A stretch of 64,000 nucleotides of DNA from Streptomyces sp. 1222.5 (GTDB lineage Bacteria > Actinomycetota > Actinomycetes > Streptomycetales > Streptomycetaceae). Below are positions 8,650-16,838 of this stretch, in pieces. The position numbers and the translations under genes were made by a program. Position 1 is the first letter of the stretch. Each line of letters begins with the position of its first letter. The notes beneath the pieces are model-generated. The model was not told where the DNA came from and searched no databases. It saw only the letters and a program-made list of their open reading frames with translations. Location: NCBI RefSeq assembly GCF_900105245.1, contig NZ_FNSZ01000001.1:3534001-3598000 (forward strand), written 5' to 3'.

Positions 8650-9300
8650 AGCGACTCGACCGCCGATTTCCTGCAGACCACCCGCACGTCCTACGACGCG
8701 ATCGCGAAGGAGTACGCGAGCCAGTTCCCGCAGGGCCTTCCCCACCCGCTGGACCGCGGTCTGATCACCGTCTTCGCCGAGCTGGTCACGGCGAACGGCA
8801 CCGCTCCGGTGGCCGACCTCGGCAGCGGACCCGGCTTCGTCACCGCGCTGCTCCAGGAGAGGGGGGTCCCCGCCTTCGGCGTGGACGTCTCCCCCGCCAT
8901 GGTGTCACTGGCCCGCGAGGCCCATCCCCAACTGCGCTTCCACGTGGGCTCGATGACCTCGCTGGACCTGCCCGACGCCACGCTCGGGGGCATCCTCGCC
9001 CTGTACTCCACGATCCACGTGCCCGACGACCGCCTGCCGACGGCCTTCGCGGAGTTCCACCGCACCCTGGTCCCGGGCGCGCCGGTCCTCCTCGCCTTCC
9101 AGAGCGGTACGGAAGCCGGCCGGCTCCATCTGACGGAACGCTTCGGCCACGAGATCGCCCTCGACTACTACTGGCGTACGCCCGAGCAGGTCACGGCGCT
9201 GCTGACGGCGGCGGGCCTGGAGCCGGTGGCGACGGTGCGCCGTGAGCCGGCCGACGAGGAGAAGCGTCCACGGGCCTTCCTGCTGGCCCGCAAGCCCTGA
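8647..9300 (+). CDS. Class I SAM-dependent methyltransferase
   Basis: A 217-residue small-molecule methyltransferase of the Methyltransf_11/25 type. Motif I is VADLGSGPGFVTALL near residue 53, followed by the acidic loop FGVDVSPAMV and a motif II region LGGILALYSTIHV. The C-terminal part contains the two-strand cap seen in small-molecule methyltransferases. The open frame extends further upstream, but the GTG at 8647 starts the conserved domain and is preceded by a TAGGGT -10 box, so a leaderless mRNA is likely. The substrate is unknown. A strong hairpin follows the stop. Confidence 0.85.
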   Translation: MSDSTADFLQTTRTSYDAIAKEYASQFPQGLPHPLDRGLITVFAELVTANGTAPVADLGSGPGFVTALLQERGVPAFGVDVSPAMVSLAREAHPQLRFHVGSMTSLDLPDATLGGILALYSTIHVPDDRLPTAFAEFHRTLVPGAPVLLAFQSGTEAGRLHLTERFGHEIALDYYWRTPEQVTALLTAAGLEPVATVRREPADEEKRPRAFLLARKP

Positions 9301-9308
9301 CACCGGCC

Positions 9309-9332
9309 CGCCGGGGGTTCACTCCCCCGGCG
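9309..9332 (+). terminator. Terminator after the methyltransferase
   Basis: Perfect 9-bp stem CGCCGGGGG/CCCCCGGCG with a 6-nt loop (TTCACT), 8 bp past the stop codon. It separates the gene from the convergent glycan cluster. Confidence 0.7.
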
Positions 9333-9451
9333 CAGCCGCCCGGCTCCGACGGGATTCCCCCGTTGGCGGTACGAGCGGTAGTGCAGGTGGCCGATCCCCC
9401 GGCCGGGGCAGGCCGGTGCCGGTGCTGCCCGCCCGCCGCCGGGGTCGTGCC

Positions 9452-10603
9452 TCAGGCCAGGGCCGCCACCGCCGTCAGGCGGTGGACGTCCTTGGCGGTG
9501 CCCGTGACGCCGGACAGGAAGCCCTGGGCGCGGGGCGAGGCGTTCTCGGTCAGCCAGCTCGGGTCGATGTCGCAGACCGCCACCCGCACGCCCGTGCCGG
9601 CCAGCGCCAGCGGCAGGGTGTGGACGACCGTCGACGGGAAGCTGAGGATCGTACGGCCGATGGGGCCGCGGCGGGCGATCAGCTCCAGGGGCAGGTCCGG
9701 GCGGACGATCTCCAGCCCGGTCTCGGCGGCCAGCCGGTGGAGTTTGTCCGCGCTCTCGCGCCGGTGGGCGAAGTAGCGGGTCGCGCCGTGCGCCCTGGCC
9801 AGGTTGCGGACGGCGACCAGGTAGCGGTCGCCGTCGACCACCCCGGTCTCCACCAGGGAGGTGCCGACCATGTCCGACCCCTTGGTGATCCGCGGCGGCC
9901 CGAAGCGGGACCGGGTCCAGGAGAAGTCGTTGGCCGTGACGGTGACGCCCTCCGGGGTCTCCGTGACCGGCATGGAGGAGAAGACCTCCACCCGGCGGCG
10001 CGCGCTGGGGGTCAGCCGGCGGCGGGCGGAGGAGGACACCGGCGCGAAGAGCAGGTCGCGGGCGCCGGGCCGGCCGCCCTTGCGGTGCCAGCGGACCAGC
10101 CGCTCACCGCGGGCCAGTTGGGCGACGAACTCCATCGTCGCCGTGCCGTCGTCGACCACCACCAGGTCACGGGCGCGGGTGATGGTCAGCAGCAGCTGTA
10201 CGTAGCGGGAGAACGGGTCCCCCATGACGATCCGGTCCGCCCGCCGCAACGGGCCGGCCAGACCGCCGATCGTGTGGAAGGGCGCGGTCGTACCGCCCCG
10301 CGCCTCCTCCCAGCGCACCCGGTACCCCTCGTCCCGGGCCAGGTCGGCCATGCGGCGCAGCTGGCCCCGGGTCATGGGGTCCGTCGGGGACAGGACGACC
10401 ACCATGAGTTCCGGCTCGGTCGGCGGCGGCCCGCCGGCCACCGTCCGCCGTATCTGCGCGGGCAGGGACGGCAGGGCGTCCTGTTCCGCGCCGTGCAGGC
10501 CGTGCAGATGCGCCCACTCCAGTACGTTCAGCAGCTGGACCGGGCTCTCCACGAAGGCGAGCGTGCGGGGAGGGTGGCCGGCGTGACCGGCGCGGGGGCT
10601 CAT
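9452..10603 (-). CDS. Bacterial sialyltransferase-like protein (GT52/polysialyltransferase type)
   Basis: A 383-residue protein resembling bacterial sialyltransferases of the GT38/GT52 type rather than a studied enzyme. The N-terminus has the nucleotide-sugar fold opening RTLAFVESPVQLLN, similar to the SPLQ/TPFQ openings of GT52. An acidic-acidic-glycine motif DDG is at residues 151-153, a basic AHRRE stands at about 279-283 where HP is usual, and a Ser/Thr motif SFPST at 321-325. These three match the bacterial sialyl motifs, except that HP is altered. It is the last gene of the run DUF6716 transferase, NeuA fusion, NeuB, this protein (50-bp gap), so CMP-Kdn is the inferred donor. Function is inferred, not shown. 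Confidence 0.6.
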   Translation of the reverse strand: MSPRAGHAGHPPRTLAFVESPVQLLNVLEWAHLHGLHGAEQDALPSLPAQIRRTVAGGPPPTEPELMVVVLSPTDPMTRGQLRRMADLARDEGYRVRWEEARGGTTAPFHTIGGLAGPLRRADRIVMGDPFSRYVQLLLTITRARDLVVVDDGTATMEFVAQLARGERLVRWHRKGGRPGARDLLFAPVSSSARRRLTPSARRRVEVFSSMPVTETPEGVTVTANDFSWTRSRFGPPRITKGSDMVGTSLVETGVVDGDRYLVAVRNLARAHGATRYFAHRRESADKLHRLAAETGLEIVRPDLPLELIARRGPIGRTILSFPSTVVHTLPLALAGTGVRVAVCDIDPSWLTENASPRAQGFLSGVTGTAKDVHRLTAVAALA

Positions 10604-10653
10604 CGGCGTACGACCGTCCCGTCGTAGGGCAATCCGTCAGGCGACCGGGGCGC

Positions 10654-11592
10654 TCAGACCGCGACCGGCTCGCCCGCGGCCGCGGCGATCTCGGCCTCGG
10701 CGACGACGCCGGCGACGCGGCGCAGCTTCTTCATCGGGCCCTGCTCGGACTCGTAGACCTTCTTGACGCCGTCACCGAGGGAGGCCTCGATGGTGCGGAT
10801 GTCGCGGACGAGGCGGACGAGGCCCTGCGGCTCCACGGAGGCGGCCTGGTCGGAGCCCCACATGGCGCGGTCGAGGGTGATGTGGCGCTCGACGAAGGCG
10901 GCGCCGAGGGCGACCGCGGCGAGGGTGGTCTGCAGACCGGTCTCGTGGCCGGAGTAGCCGATCGGAACGTTCGGGTACTCCTTCTCCAGCGTGTTGATCA
11001 CGCGGAGGTTCAGCTCCTCGGCCTTGGCCGGGTAGGTGGAGGTGGCGTGGCACATGAGGATGTTGTCGCTGCCCAGGACCTCGACCGCGTGGCGGATCTG
11101 CTTCGGCGTGGACATGCCGGTGGAGAGGATGACCGAGCGGCCGGTGGCGCGCAGGGCGCGCAGCAGCTCGTCGTCGGTCAGGGAGGCGGAGGCCACCTTG
11201 TGGGCGGGGACGTCGAACTTCTCCAGGAAGGCGACTGCCTCGGTGTCCCACGGGGAGGCGAACCAGTCGATCCCCTTCTCCTTGCAGTACTCGTCGATCT
11301 GGCGGTACTCGTCCTCGCCGAACTCCACCCGGTGGCGGTAGTCGATGTAGGTCATCCGGCCCCAGGGGGTGTCGCGCTCGATGTCCCACTGGTCGCGCGG
11401 GGTGCAGATCTCCGGGGTGCGCTTCTGGAACTTCACGGCGTCGCAGCCGGCCTCGGCGGCCACGTCGATCAGCTTGAACGCGTTCTCCAGCTCACCGTTG
11501 TGGTTGATGCCGATCTCGCCGCAGATGTAGACGGGACGGCCGGGGCCGACCTCGCGCGAACCGAACGTACGCAGACGGGAGTTGGTGCTCAT
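10654..11592 (-). CDS. neuB: NeuB-family nonulosonic acid synthase lacking the SAF domain
   Basis: Condenses phosphoenolpyruvate with a six-carbon aldose to make a nine-carbon 2-keto-3-deoxy acid. The 312-residue TIM barrel shows GEIGINHNG (25-33), DAVKFQKR, FASPWD, LSTGMST, YSGHETG and the metal ligand region ERHITLDRAMWGSDQ, all NeuB landmarks. NeuB proteins are normally about 345 residues with a C-terminal antifreeze-like (SAF) domain; here the protein stops after the barrel. With a phosphatase fused to the neighbouring NeuA, the likely substrate is mannose-6-phosphate, giving Kdn-9-phosphate; a free-sugar synthase is the alternative. It ends 50 bp before the next gene and begins 12 bp after NeuA. 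Confidence 0.9.
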   Translation of the reverse strand: MSTNSRLRTFGSREVGPGRPVYICGEIGINHNGELENAFKLIDVAAEAGCDAVKFQKRTPEICTPRDQWDIERDTPWGRMTYIDYRHRVEFGEDEYRQIDEYCKEKGIDWFASPWDTEAVAFLEKFDVPAHKVASASLTDDELLRALRATGRSVILSTGMSTPKQIRHAVEVLGSDNILMCHATSTYPAKAEELNLRVINTLEKEYPNVPIGYSGHETGLQTTLAAVALGAAFVERHITLDRAMWGSDQAASVEPQGLVRLVRDIRTIEASLGDGVKKVYESEQGPMKKLRRVAGVVAEAEIAAAAGEPVAV

Positions 11593-11604
11593 CAGGGGAT
11601 GTCC

Positions 11605-12897
11605 TTACTTGGGGAGGGAATCGAGAGAGGGGCCGAGGATCCAGCTGGCGATCTCTCGGATCGCGCCGTCGCCGCCGGGGACGGTGGTGACCGCGCGCGC
11701 GGCGCCGCGTACGACGTCGTGGGCGCTTCCGACCGCCACGGGCCAGCCCACGAGGGCGAAGCACGGCAGGTCGTTGACGTCGTTGCCGACGTAGAGCACG
11801 CGCTCCGGCGCGATGCCCTGCTCCTCGCACCACTGCTTGAGGGCGAGGTCCTTGCGGTCGATGCCGTGCAGCACCGGGAGCTTGAGCTTCCGGGCGCGGG
11901 CGGCGACCACCGGGTTCTGTTCCGTGGACAGGATCAGCATCTTCAGGCCGCTCCTGCGGAGGGCCGCGATGCCCAGTCCGTCCCCGCGGTGCACGGAGAC
12001 GAACTCCCGTCCGTCGGAGTCGATCAGCACCCGGTCGTCGGTCTGGGTGCCGTCGAAGTCGAGGACTACGGCGTCGATGTCGTCGTAGGTGGGGAGCGAA
12101 CCGGGGCGGTCCGCGTCGAAGAGGGGCGCGAGGGCCCGGGCGCGGGCCAGGTCGTGCGGGTCGTCGATCTCCAGCACCCGGGCCGGGTCGGTGCGGACCA
12201 GCTCGGTGTGGCCGAAGAAGCGGTGCCGGTGCTCGCGGAAGCCGGCCGCGTCCATCGCGTAGGCGGCGCCGGTCTCCAGCAGGTCCTGCGGGCGGTCCTG
12301 GCGGCGCGGGCGGAAGGACTTGTCGTGGTTGACCCCGTAGCCGCCGACCGTGGCGGTGGCCTCGGCGACGCCGCCCGCTGCGCTCCCGGTGCGGGCGGGC
12401 TCGACGGCGACGGCCTCGTCGGCCGCGTCGCGCCAGATGAACCCGTGGAAGGGGGCGACGGTCACCGCGGTGTCGGCGCCGTTCTCGACGACGGCCGCCG
12501 CGACCCCGTCGACGTCCTCGCGGGCCAGGAAGGGGCTGGTGCACTGCACGAGCAGGACGGCGTCGACGGCCGAGCCGTGCAAGGCCTCGTGGGCGTCCAT
12601 GGCGTGCAGGACGGCGGCCTCGGAGGTGGCGGTGTCGCCGGCGATCGCGGCGGGCCGCAGCACGACCTCGGCGCCGGCCTGCCGCGCGGCGGCGGCGATG
12701 GCCTGGTCGTCGGTGGAGACGACGACGTCGGTCACCAGGCGGGCGGCGCGGCACTCGCGCACGGCGCGGGCCACCAGCGGCACTCCGCCGACGGGGGCGA
12801 GGTTCTTGGCGGGCACACCCTTGGAGCCGCCGCGCGCCGGGATCACCGCGAGCACGCGGCACACGGTGGCGGCGGGTCCCGCTTCGGGGTTGGACAT
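11605..12897 (-). CDS. neuA: CMP-nonulosonate cytidylyltransferase fused to a HAD phosphatase
   Basis: Two-domain protein of 430 residues. Residues 13-235 are a NeuA/KdsB-like cytidylyltransferase with VIPARGGSKGVPAKN (18-32) for CTP binding. Residues 270-430 are a KdsC-like HAD phosphatase with DFDGTQTD (280-287, nucleophile Asp280), motif II LSTEQ (323) and motif IV GNDVND (371-376). The pairing suggests that Kdn-9-phosphate from NeuB is dephosphorylated and then activated to CMP-Kdn by one polypeptide. ATG at 12897 has AAGGAG 8 nt upstream. A similar C-terminal HAD module occurs in animal CMP-sialate synthetases, where it is not a strong phosphatase, so activity here is inferred. Confidence 0.9.
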   Translation of the reverse strand: MSNPEAGPAATVCRVLAVIPARGGSKGVPAKNLAPVGGVPLVARAVRECRAARLVTDVVVSTDDQAIAAAARQAGAEVVLRPAAIAGDTATSEAAVLHAMDAHEALHGSAVDAVLLVQCTSPFLAREDVDGVAAAVVENGADTAVTVAPFHGFIWRDAADEAVAVEPARTGSAAGGVAEATATVGGYGVNHDKSFRPRRQDRPQDLLETGAAYAMDAAGFREHRHRFFGHTELVRTDPARVLEIDDPHDLARARALAPLFDADRPGSLPTYDDIDAVVLDFDGTQTDDRVLIDSDGREFVSVHRGDGLGIAALRRSGLKMLILSTEQNPVVAARARKLKLPVLHGIDRKDLALKQWCEEQGIAPERVLYVGNDVNDLPCFALVGWPVAVGSAHDVVRGAARAVTTVPGGDGAIREIASWILGPSLDSLPK

Positions 12898-12956
12898 GGG
12901 CTCTACTCCTTGCGGCGCTTCGGGCTCTTCGCACACCTGGCGCGGGATCCGCTCGC

Positions 12957-14267
12957 TCACAGCTCCCCCATCCGCCGGATCACGGGGGCCACCCGCTGCA
13001 CGCCGTGCCGGTAGGCGCCGCGCGCGGCGCGGCGCACGATCTGGCGTACGGGGCCGGGTGCCTTGTCGGCGGCGGGCGCACCGGGCAGCGGGGCGCCGTC
13101 GGGTCCGAGGTGGTGGCGGGCGAGGATGCCGGGCAGGTAGCCGGGCGCGGTCTCGGGTGTGTAGTAGGGGGTCAGGGGCGGCAGGCCGCCGGGGCGGTCC
13201 AGCAGCTTGGCGATGCGCTCGCGGGCGGTGTCGAACGCGGTGGCGTAGCCGCCGTCGGCGGCGACACCCTGGCGGGCCACCCACTCCTCGTCCGGCACCG
13301 GGCGGTGCCCGGCGTCGAGCTGGTCCCAGGAGGCGAGGCACCCGGAGCCGGTGAAGTGGTGGTTGCCGAGCGTCTCGCGCACCCCGAGGTCGGTCAGGAC
13401 GACCGTCGGGACGCGCCGGTGCAGGGCTTCCAGGGCGGCCGTGGAGCTGACCGTGACCAGCAGGTCGGTGCGGTCGAGCACCTCGCCCATATGGCCGTAC
13501 ACCAGGCGGAAGTTGGCCGGCAGGTCCTTGCCCTGGACCAGCTTCTGGTACGGCAGTTCCTCGATGTGCGTGGTGTGCTCGCCGGGCTTGGACCGCAGCT
13601 TCAGCAGCACCTCGCGCTCGGGGTGCCGGCGGGCGTGCCGGATCAGCCGGTCGAGCAGGTACGTACGGTCCCCGCGGTTGTCCGGGACCGACGGCTGGGC
13701 CGCGAACACCACCGTGAAGGGGTCGTGTTCGCCGGTGTACGGCTCCCCGCCGAGGAAGGGCAGCGCGACCTCGGTGACCGAGGAGGCGTCGGCGCCCACC
13801 CCCTCGTACACGGCCCGGAACCGGTCCGCGTCGTGGCGGGAGTTGGCGAGGACCAGGTCCGCGCCGTGCCGCAGCAGCAGCCCGTCGGTGAGCTTCTCGT
13901 AGACGACACCGACGTAGCCGGTGACGACCGCGGGGCGCCGGCCGGATCCCCAGGCGTTGCGCAGCCCGTGCAGCATGGCCTGCACACCGCCGCCGACCAG
14001 GGCGAGGACGAGGACGTCGTAGGACTCCTCGGTCATCGCACGCAGGAACTCGGCTCCGGTGACCTCGCGGAGCGAGTCCGCCCGGACGCCGACCTCCTCG
14101 AGCTGACGGGGCGTCGGAGTGGCGCGGCCCCGCAGGAGGTAGCCGTCGAGCCGGACACCGGCAGCCGAGGGAGTGAGACGCTGCGCGGTGAGCGCGCCCC
14201 ACTTCCATCGGGTGTCGGAGTCCGCGAGGACGGCGACCCGCAGAGACTTCGTTGCACTTGCTGGCAC
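12957..14267 (-). CDS. DUF6716 putative glycosyltransferase
   Basis: A 436-residue protein of the actinobacterial DUF6716 group, regarded as GT-B-like. It starts with a Rossmann strand LRVAVLADSDTRWKWG. The middle has a second Rossmann-like half with VVFAAQPSVPDNRGDR, then VTVSSTAALEALHRRVPTVV, a typical acceptor-nucleotide loop of GT-B and sialyltransferase-type enzymes. The C-terminal 50 residues are basic and may contact the membrane. GTG at 14267 is chosen because TAGCGT lies 7 nt upstream and no ribosome site exists, fitting leaderless translation. It is the first gene of the minus-strand nonulosonate operon and is divergent from a GT2 gene. Confidence 0.7.
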   Translation of the reverse strand: MPASATKSLRVAVLADSDTRWKWGALTAQRLTPSAAGVRLDGYLLRGRATPTPRQLEEVGVRADSLREVTGAEFLRAMTEESYDVLVLALVGGGVQAMLHGLRNAWGSGRRPAVVTGYVGVVYEKLTDGLLLRHGADLVLANSRHDADRFRAVYEGVGADASSVTEVALPFLGGEPYTGEHDPFTVVFAAQPSVPDNRGDRTYLLDRLIRHARRHPEREVLLKLRSKPGEHTTHIEELPYQKLVQGKDLPANFRLVYGHMGEVLDRTDLLVTVSSTAALEALHRRVPTVVLTDLGVRETLGNHHFTGSGCLASWDQLDAGHRPVPDEEWVARQGVAADGGYATAFDTARERIAKLLDRPGGLPPLTPYYTPETAPGYLPGILARHHLGPDGAPLPGAPAADKAPGPVRQIVRRAARGAYRHGVQRVAPVIRRMGEL

Positions 14268-14465
14268 GTCGAAGACGCTAGGAAGCCATTCCGAGGATCC
14301 GCCCAACCCGAATGCAACAAACGGTTAACAGCACATCGCCGAATGGCGAATCGGGCCGCGATCGGGGCTGGAAAAAGCCTGGTTCACAGCTTCGCCACGT
14401 GTCGTTCACCCGGCATCAAGCAAGCCGTCAAGACGAATGACGGCCTTCGCCCTAACGTCCCTGAC
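14268..14465. promoter_or_regulatory. Divergent leaderless promoters of the glycan cluster
   Basis: The 198-bp interval drives two divergent transcripts. Minus side: TAGCGT (14280-14275), 7 nt, then GTG. Plus side: TAACGT (14453-14458), 7 nt, then GTG at 14466. Neither start has a purine-rich ribosome site. The middle is less GC-rich (around 14300-14350). No clear -35 element is seen on either side. Confidence 0.5.
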
Positions 14466-15443
14466 GTGGTCAAGCTCTCCGTCATCGTGCCGTTCTTCAA
14501 CGTGCAGCAATACGCGCCCGACACGCTCAGAAGCCTGAAGGCGAACGCGCGTGAGGACTTCGAATTCATTCTCGTCGACGACTGTTCCCGCGACGGGACA
14601 CCAGACATTCTCGCGCGCGCGGAGCGCGAGCTGCCGGGCGCGGTCCTGGTCCGGCACGAACAGAACGGAGGGCTGGCGACCGCGCGCAACACCGGGATCG
14701 ACCGGGCGCGCGGCGAGTACGTGACCTTCCTGGACGGCGACGACTGGCTCGCCCCCGGCTACTACCAGCGGCTGGTCGCGGCCATCGAGGGCCTGGGGTG
14801 CGACTTCCTGCGCACCGACCACGTGCAGTGCACTGCGCGGGCCCGCAGCGTCCACCGGGTGCCCGTGGGCCGGCGGAACACGGTGCTGGACCCGCGTGCG
14901 GCGATCCTGCCCGCCGACCGGTCCACCTCCGTGGACTACGCCTACGCCTGGGCGGGGATCTACCACCGCCGGCTGGTGGACAAGGGTCTGCTGCACTTCA
15001 CCGACGGTCTGCGCACGGCCGAGGACCGGCCGTGGATCTGGAAGCTGCACCGGGAGGCGGAATCCTTCGCCGCGGTGAGTCTGCTCGGTGTCTTCTACCG
15101 GCGCGGGGTCGCTTCGTCACTCACCCAGATCGGTGACGTACGGCAGCTCGATTTCATTCGCGCGTTCGATCAGGTCATCGCGGAGACCGCCGCGGACCGG
15201 GAGGCCGACGCGTTGCTGCCGAAGGCCGTCCGCACCTATTGCGCCATCATTTCCCATCACCTGGGATCCATCGAAAGGTTCGAACCGGCGGTGGCGAAGA
15301 AACTGAAATCCCTGAGCGCCGCGGCCCTGCGGCGCATGCCGCAGGACGTGCTGGACGAGGCGCTGGACTCCATGGACCTCCAGCGCGCCACCAAGCTGCG
15401 CCGGCTGCGCCGCCGTCCCGCCGCCACGGGGGTCGCCGCGTGA
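14466..15443 (+). CDS. GT2-family glycosyltransferase
   Basis: GT-A fold transferase of 325 residues. It has the GT2 opening LSVIVPFFNVQQYAPDTL, ILVDDCSRDGTPDIL, NGGLATARNTGI and the metal-binding DGDDW near residue 90, then a helical C-terminal region and a very basic tail (RLRRLRRRP). Such proteins extend teichoic-type or capsular polymers on the cytoplasmic face. The stop overlaps the next start as GTGA, so it is coupled to the polysialyltransferase-like gene. A much longer reading frame upstream is antisense to the DUF6716 gene and is not used. Donor and acceptor are unknown. Confidence 0.9.
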   Translation: MVKLSVIVPFFNVQQYAPDTLRSLKANAREDFEFILVDDCSRDGTPDILARAERELPGAVLVRHEQNGGLATARNTGIDRARGEYVTFLDGDDWLAPGYYQRLVAAIEGLGCDFLRTDHVQCTARARSVHRVPVGRRNTVLDPRAAILPADRSTSVDYAYAWAGIYHRRLVDKGLLHFTDGLRTAEDRPWIWKLHREAESFAAVSLLGVFYRRGVASSLTQIGDVRQLDFIRAFDQVIAETAADREADALLPKAVRTYCAIISHHLGSIERFEPAVAKKLKSLSAAALRRMPQDVLDEALDSMDLQRATKLRRLRRRPAATGVAA

Positions 15444-16774
15444 CCACCCAGATCTTCCAGGCGTCGACGCTGTACGGCACGGCCACGCTGGCCGCCGCCC
15501 TCGACTCCGGCTGCTTCCGCCCGGCCGACCGGCGGATCCTGCTGGTCTGCAACAACGCGGCCACCCCCGAGACGACGCCCGGGCCGGACGCGATGCCCGG
15601 CTTCGAGCGGCTGCGCGACCGGTTCGACGACGTGGTGTCGTACAACGAGGCGATCTTCCCGTTCCACCCGGGCGGCTGGGCGCCGCGCGCCGAGGACCTG
15701 CCGCTGTGGGAACGCTATCTGCGCCACGAGTGGCGGCTCGCCGACGACGACGTCGAGCTGGCCGTGGAGTCCATCCAGGTCAACCCGTCGCTGAGCCTCG
15801 CGCAGATCTTCACCGGCGCCCCGGTCACCGTCTACGCCGACGGCCTGATGAGCTACGGCCCCACCCGCAACAAGATCGACCCGCTGGTCGGCACCCGCGT
15901 GGACCGGGTCCTCCACCTGGACCTCGTGCCGGGCCTGGAGCCGCTGCTGCTCACCGAGTTCGGCGTGCCGGGCGAGGTCGTGCCGACGGCCGCCTTCACC
16001 AAGGTGCTCGCCGCGCTCGCCCCGGCCGGCGACGACCTGCCCGCGATCGAGGAGCCCGCGCTGCTGCTCGGCCAGTACCTGTCCGCGCTGGACATCCTCT
16101 CCGCCGAGCAGGAGGAGGACCTGCATGTGCGGATGCTCAGGGGCGCGGCCGGACTCGGCCACACCAAGGTGGTGTTCAAGCCGCACCCGTCCGCCCCGGC
16201 CCGGTGGGCCCGCTCCCTGGAGGAGACGGCGGAGAAGCTCGGTGTGGAGCTGACCGTGCTGGACACGCCGGTGCTCGCCGAGGTGCTGTACCAGCGGATG
16301 CGTCCCGCGCTGGTCGTCGGCTGCTTCTCCACGGCCCTGCTCACCGCCTCCGCGCTGTACGGCCTCCCGGTCGCCCGGGTCGGCACCGACCTGCTGCTGG
16401 AGCGGCTGACGCCGTTCGAGAACAGCAACCGGATCCCGGTCACCGTCGTGGACGCCCTGCTGCCCGAACTGGGTGACGGCGCCGCCGTCACCGAGCAGCG
16501 CATGGGCATGGACGTGGAGTCGCTGGGCGCCCTGGTGCGCGCGGTGGGCTTCGCGATGCAGCCGAAGATCCTGCCGCGGCTGCGCGCGGAGACCGAGGCC
16601 TACCTGACGAAGAACCTGGACGAACGGACCGTCCGCTACTTCAAGCGCAAGCGCCTGACCTCGCTGGCGCTGCCCGGCGGGGTGCCGGCCCAGCTGTCGT
16701 TCATCCCGCGCAACGCGACGGTGCGCCGGGTGGCCCGCAAGGCGCGCAGTCTGCGCCGGGTCGTGCGCCGCTGA
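15440..16774 (+). CDS. Polysialyltransferase-family protein
   Basis: A 444-residue member of the alpha-2,8-polysialyltransferase (POLYST, GT38-like) family. Near the N-terminus it reads QASTLYGTATLAAALD, then carries YADGLMSYG (ADG at 133-135, a variant of the acidic-acidic-Gly motif), VVFKPHPSAP with the HP motif at 249-250, and GCFSTALLT with the Ser/Thr motif at 297-298. In characterised relatives HP is needed for CMP-sialate binding. In this cluster it is the best candidate for polymerising or adding Kdn residues. GTG at 15440 overlaps the GT2 stop by four bases. The C-terminus is highly basic, as expected for membrane-surface association. Confidence 0.85.
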   Translation: MTTQIFQASTLYGTATLAAALDSGCFRPADRRILLVCNNAATPETTPGPDAMPGFERLRDRFDDVVSYNEAIFPFHPGGWAPRAEDLPLWERYLRHEWRLADDDVELAVESIQVNPSLSLAQIFTGAPVTVYADGLMSYGPTRNKIDPLVGTRVDRVLHLDLVPGLEPLLLTEFGVPGEVVPTAAFTKVLAALAPAGDDLPAIEEPALLLGQYLSALDILSAEQEEDLHVRMLRGAAGLGHTKVVFKPHPSAPARWARSLEETAEKLGVELTVLDTPVLAEVLYQRMRPALVVGCFSTALLTASALYGLPVARVGTDLLLERLTPFENSNRIPVTVVDALLPELGDGAAVTEQRMGMDVESLGALVRAVGFAMQPKILPRLRAETEAYLTKNLDERTVRYFKRKRLTSLALPGGVPAQLSFIPRNATVRRVARKARSLRRVVRR

Positions 16775-16789
16775 GTCCACCCCTTCGCG

Positions 16790-16819
16790 AGGGCGGGCCC
16801 GGGACTCCGGGCCCGCCCT
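16790..16819. terminator. Bidirectional terminator between convergent glycan operons
   Basis: Perfect 13-bp stem AGGGCGGGCCCGG/CCGGGCCCGCCCT with a GACT loop, centred between the POLYST stop (16774) and the stop of the minus-strand fusion gene (16839). Confidence 0.8.
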
Positions 16820-16838
16820 TTCCGTTCGTCCGGCCTGC

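Noticed and set aside
13005..14465. Long forward frame leading into the GT2 gene
   Set aside because: It is antisense to the DUF6716 gene; the GT2 domain starts exactly at the GTG at 14466.
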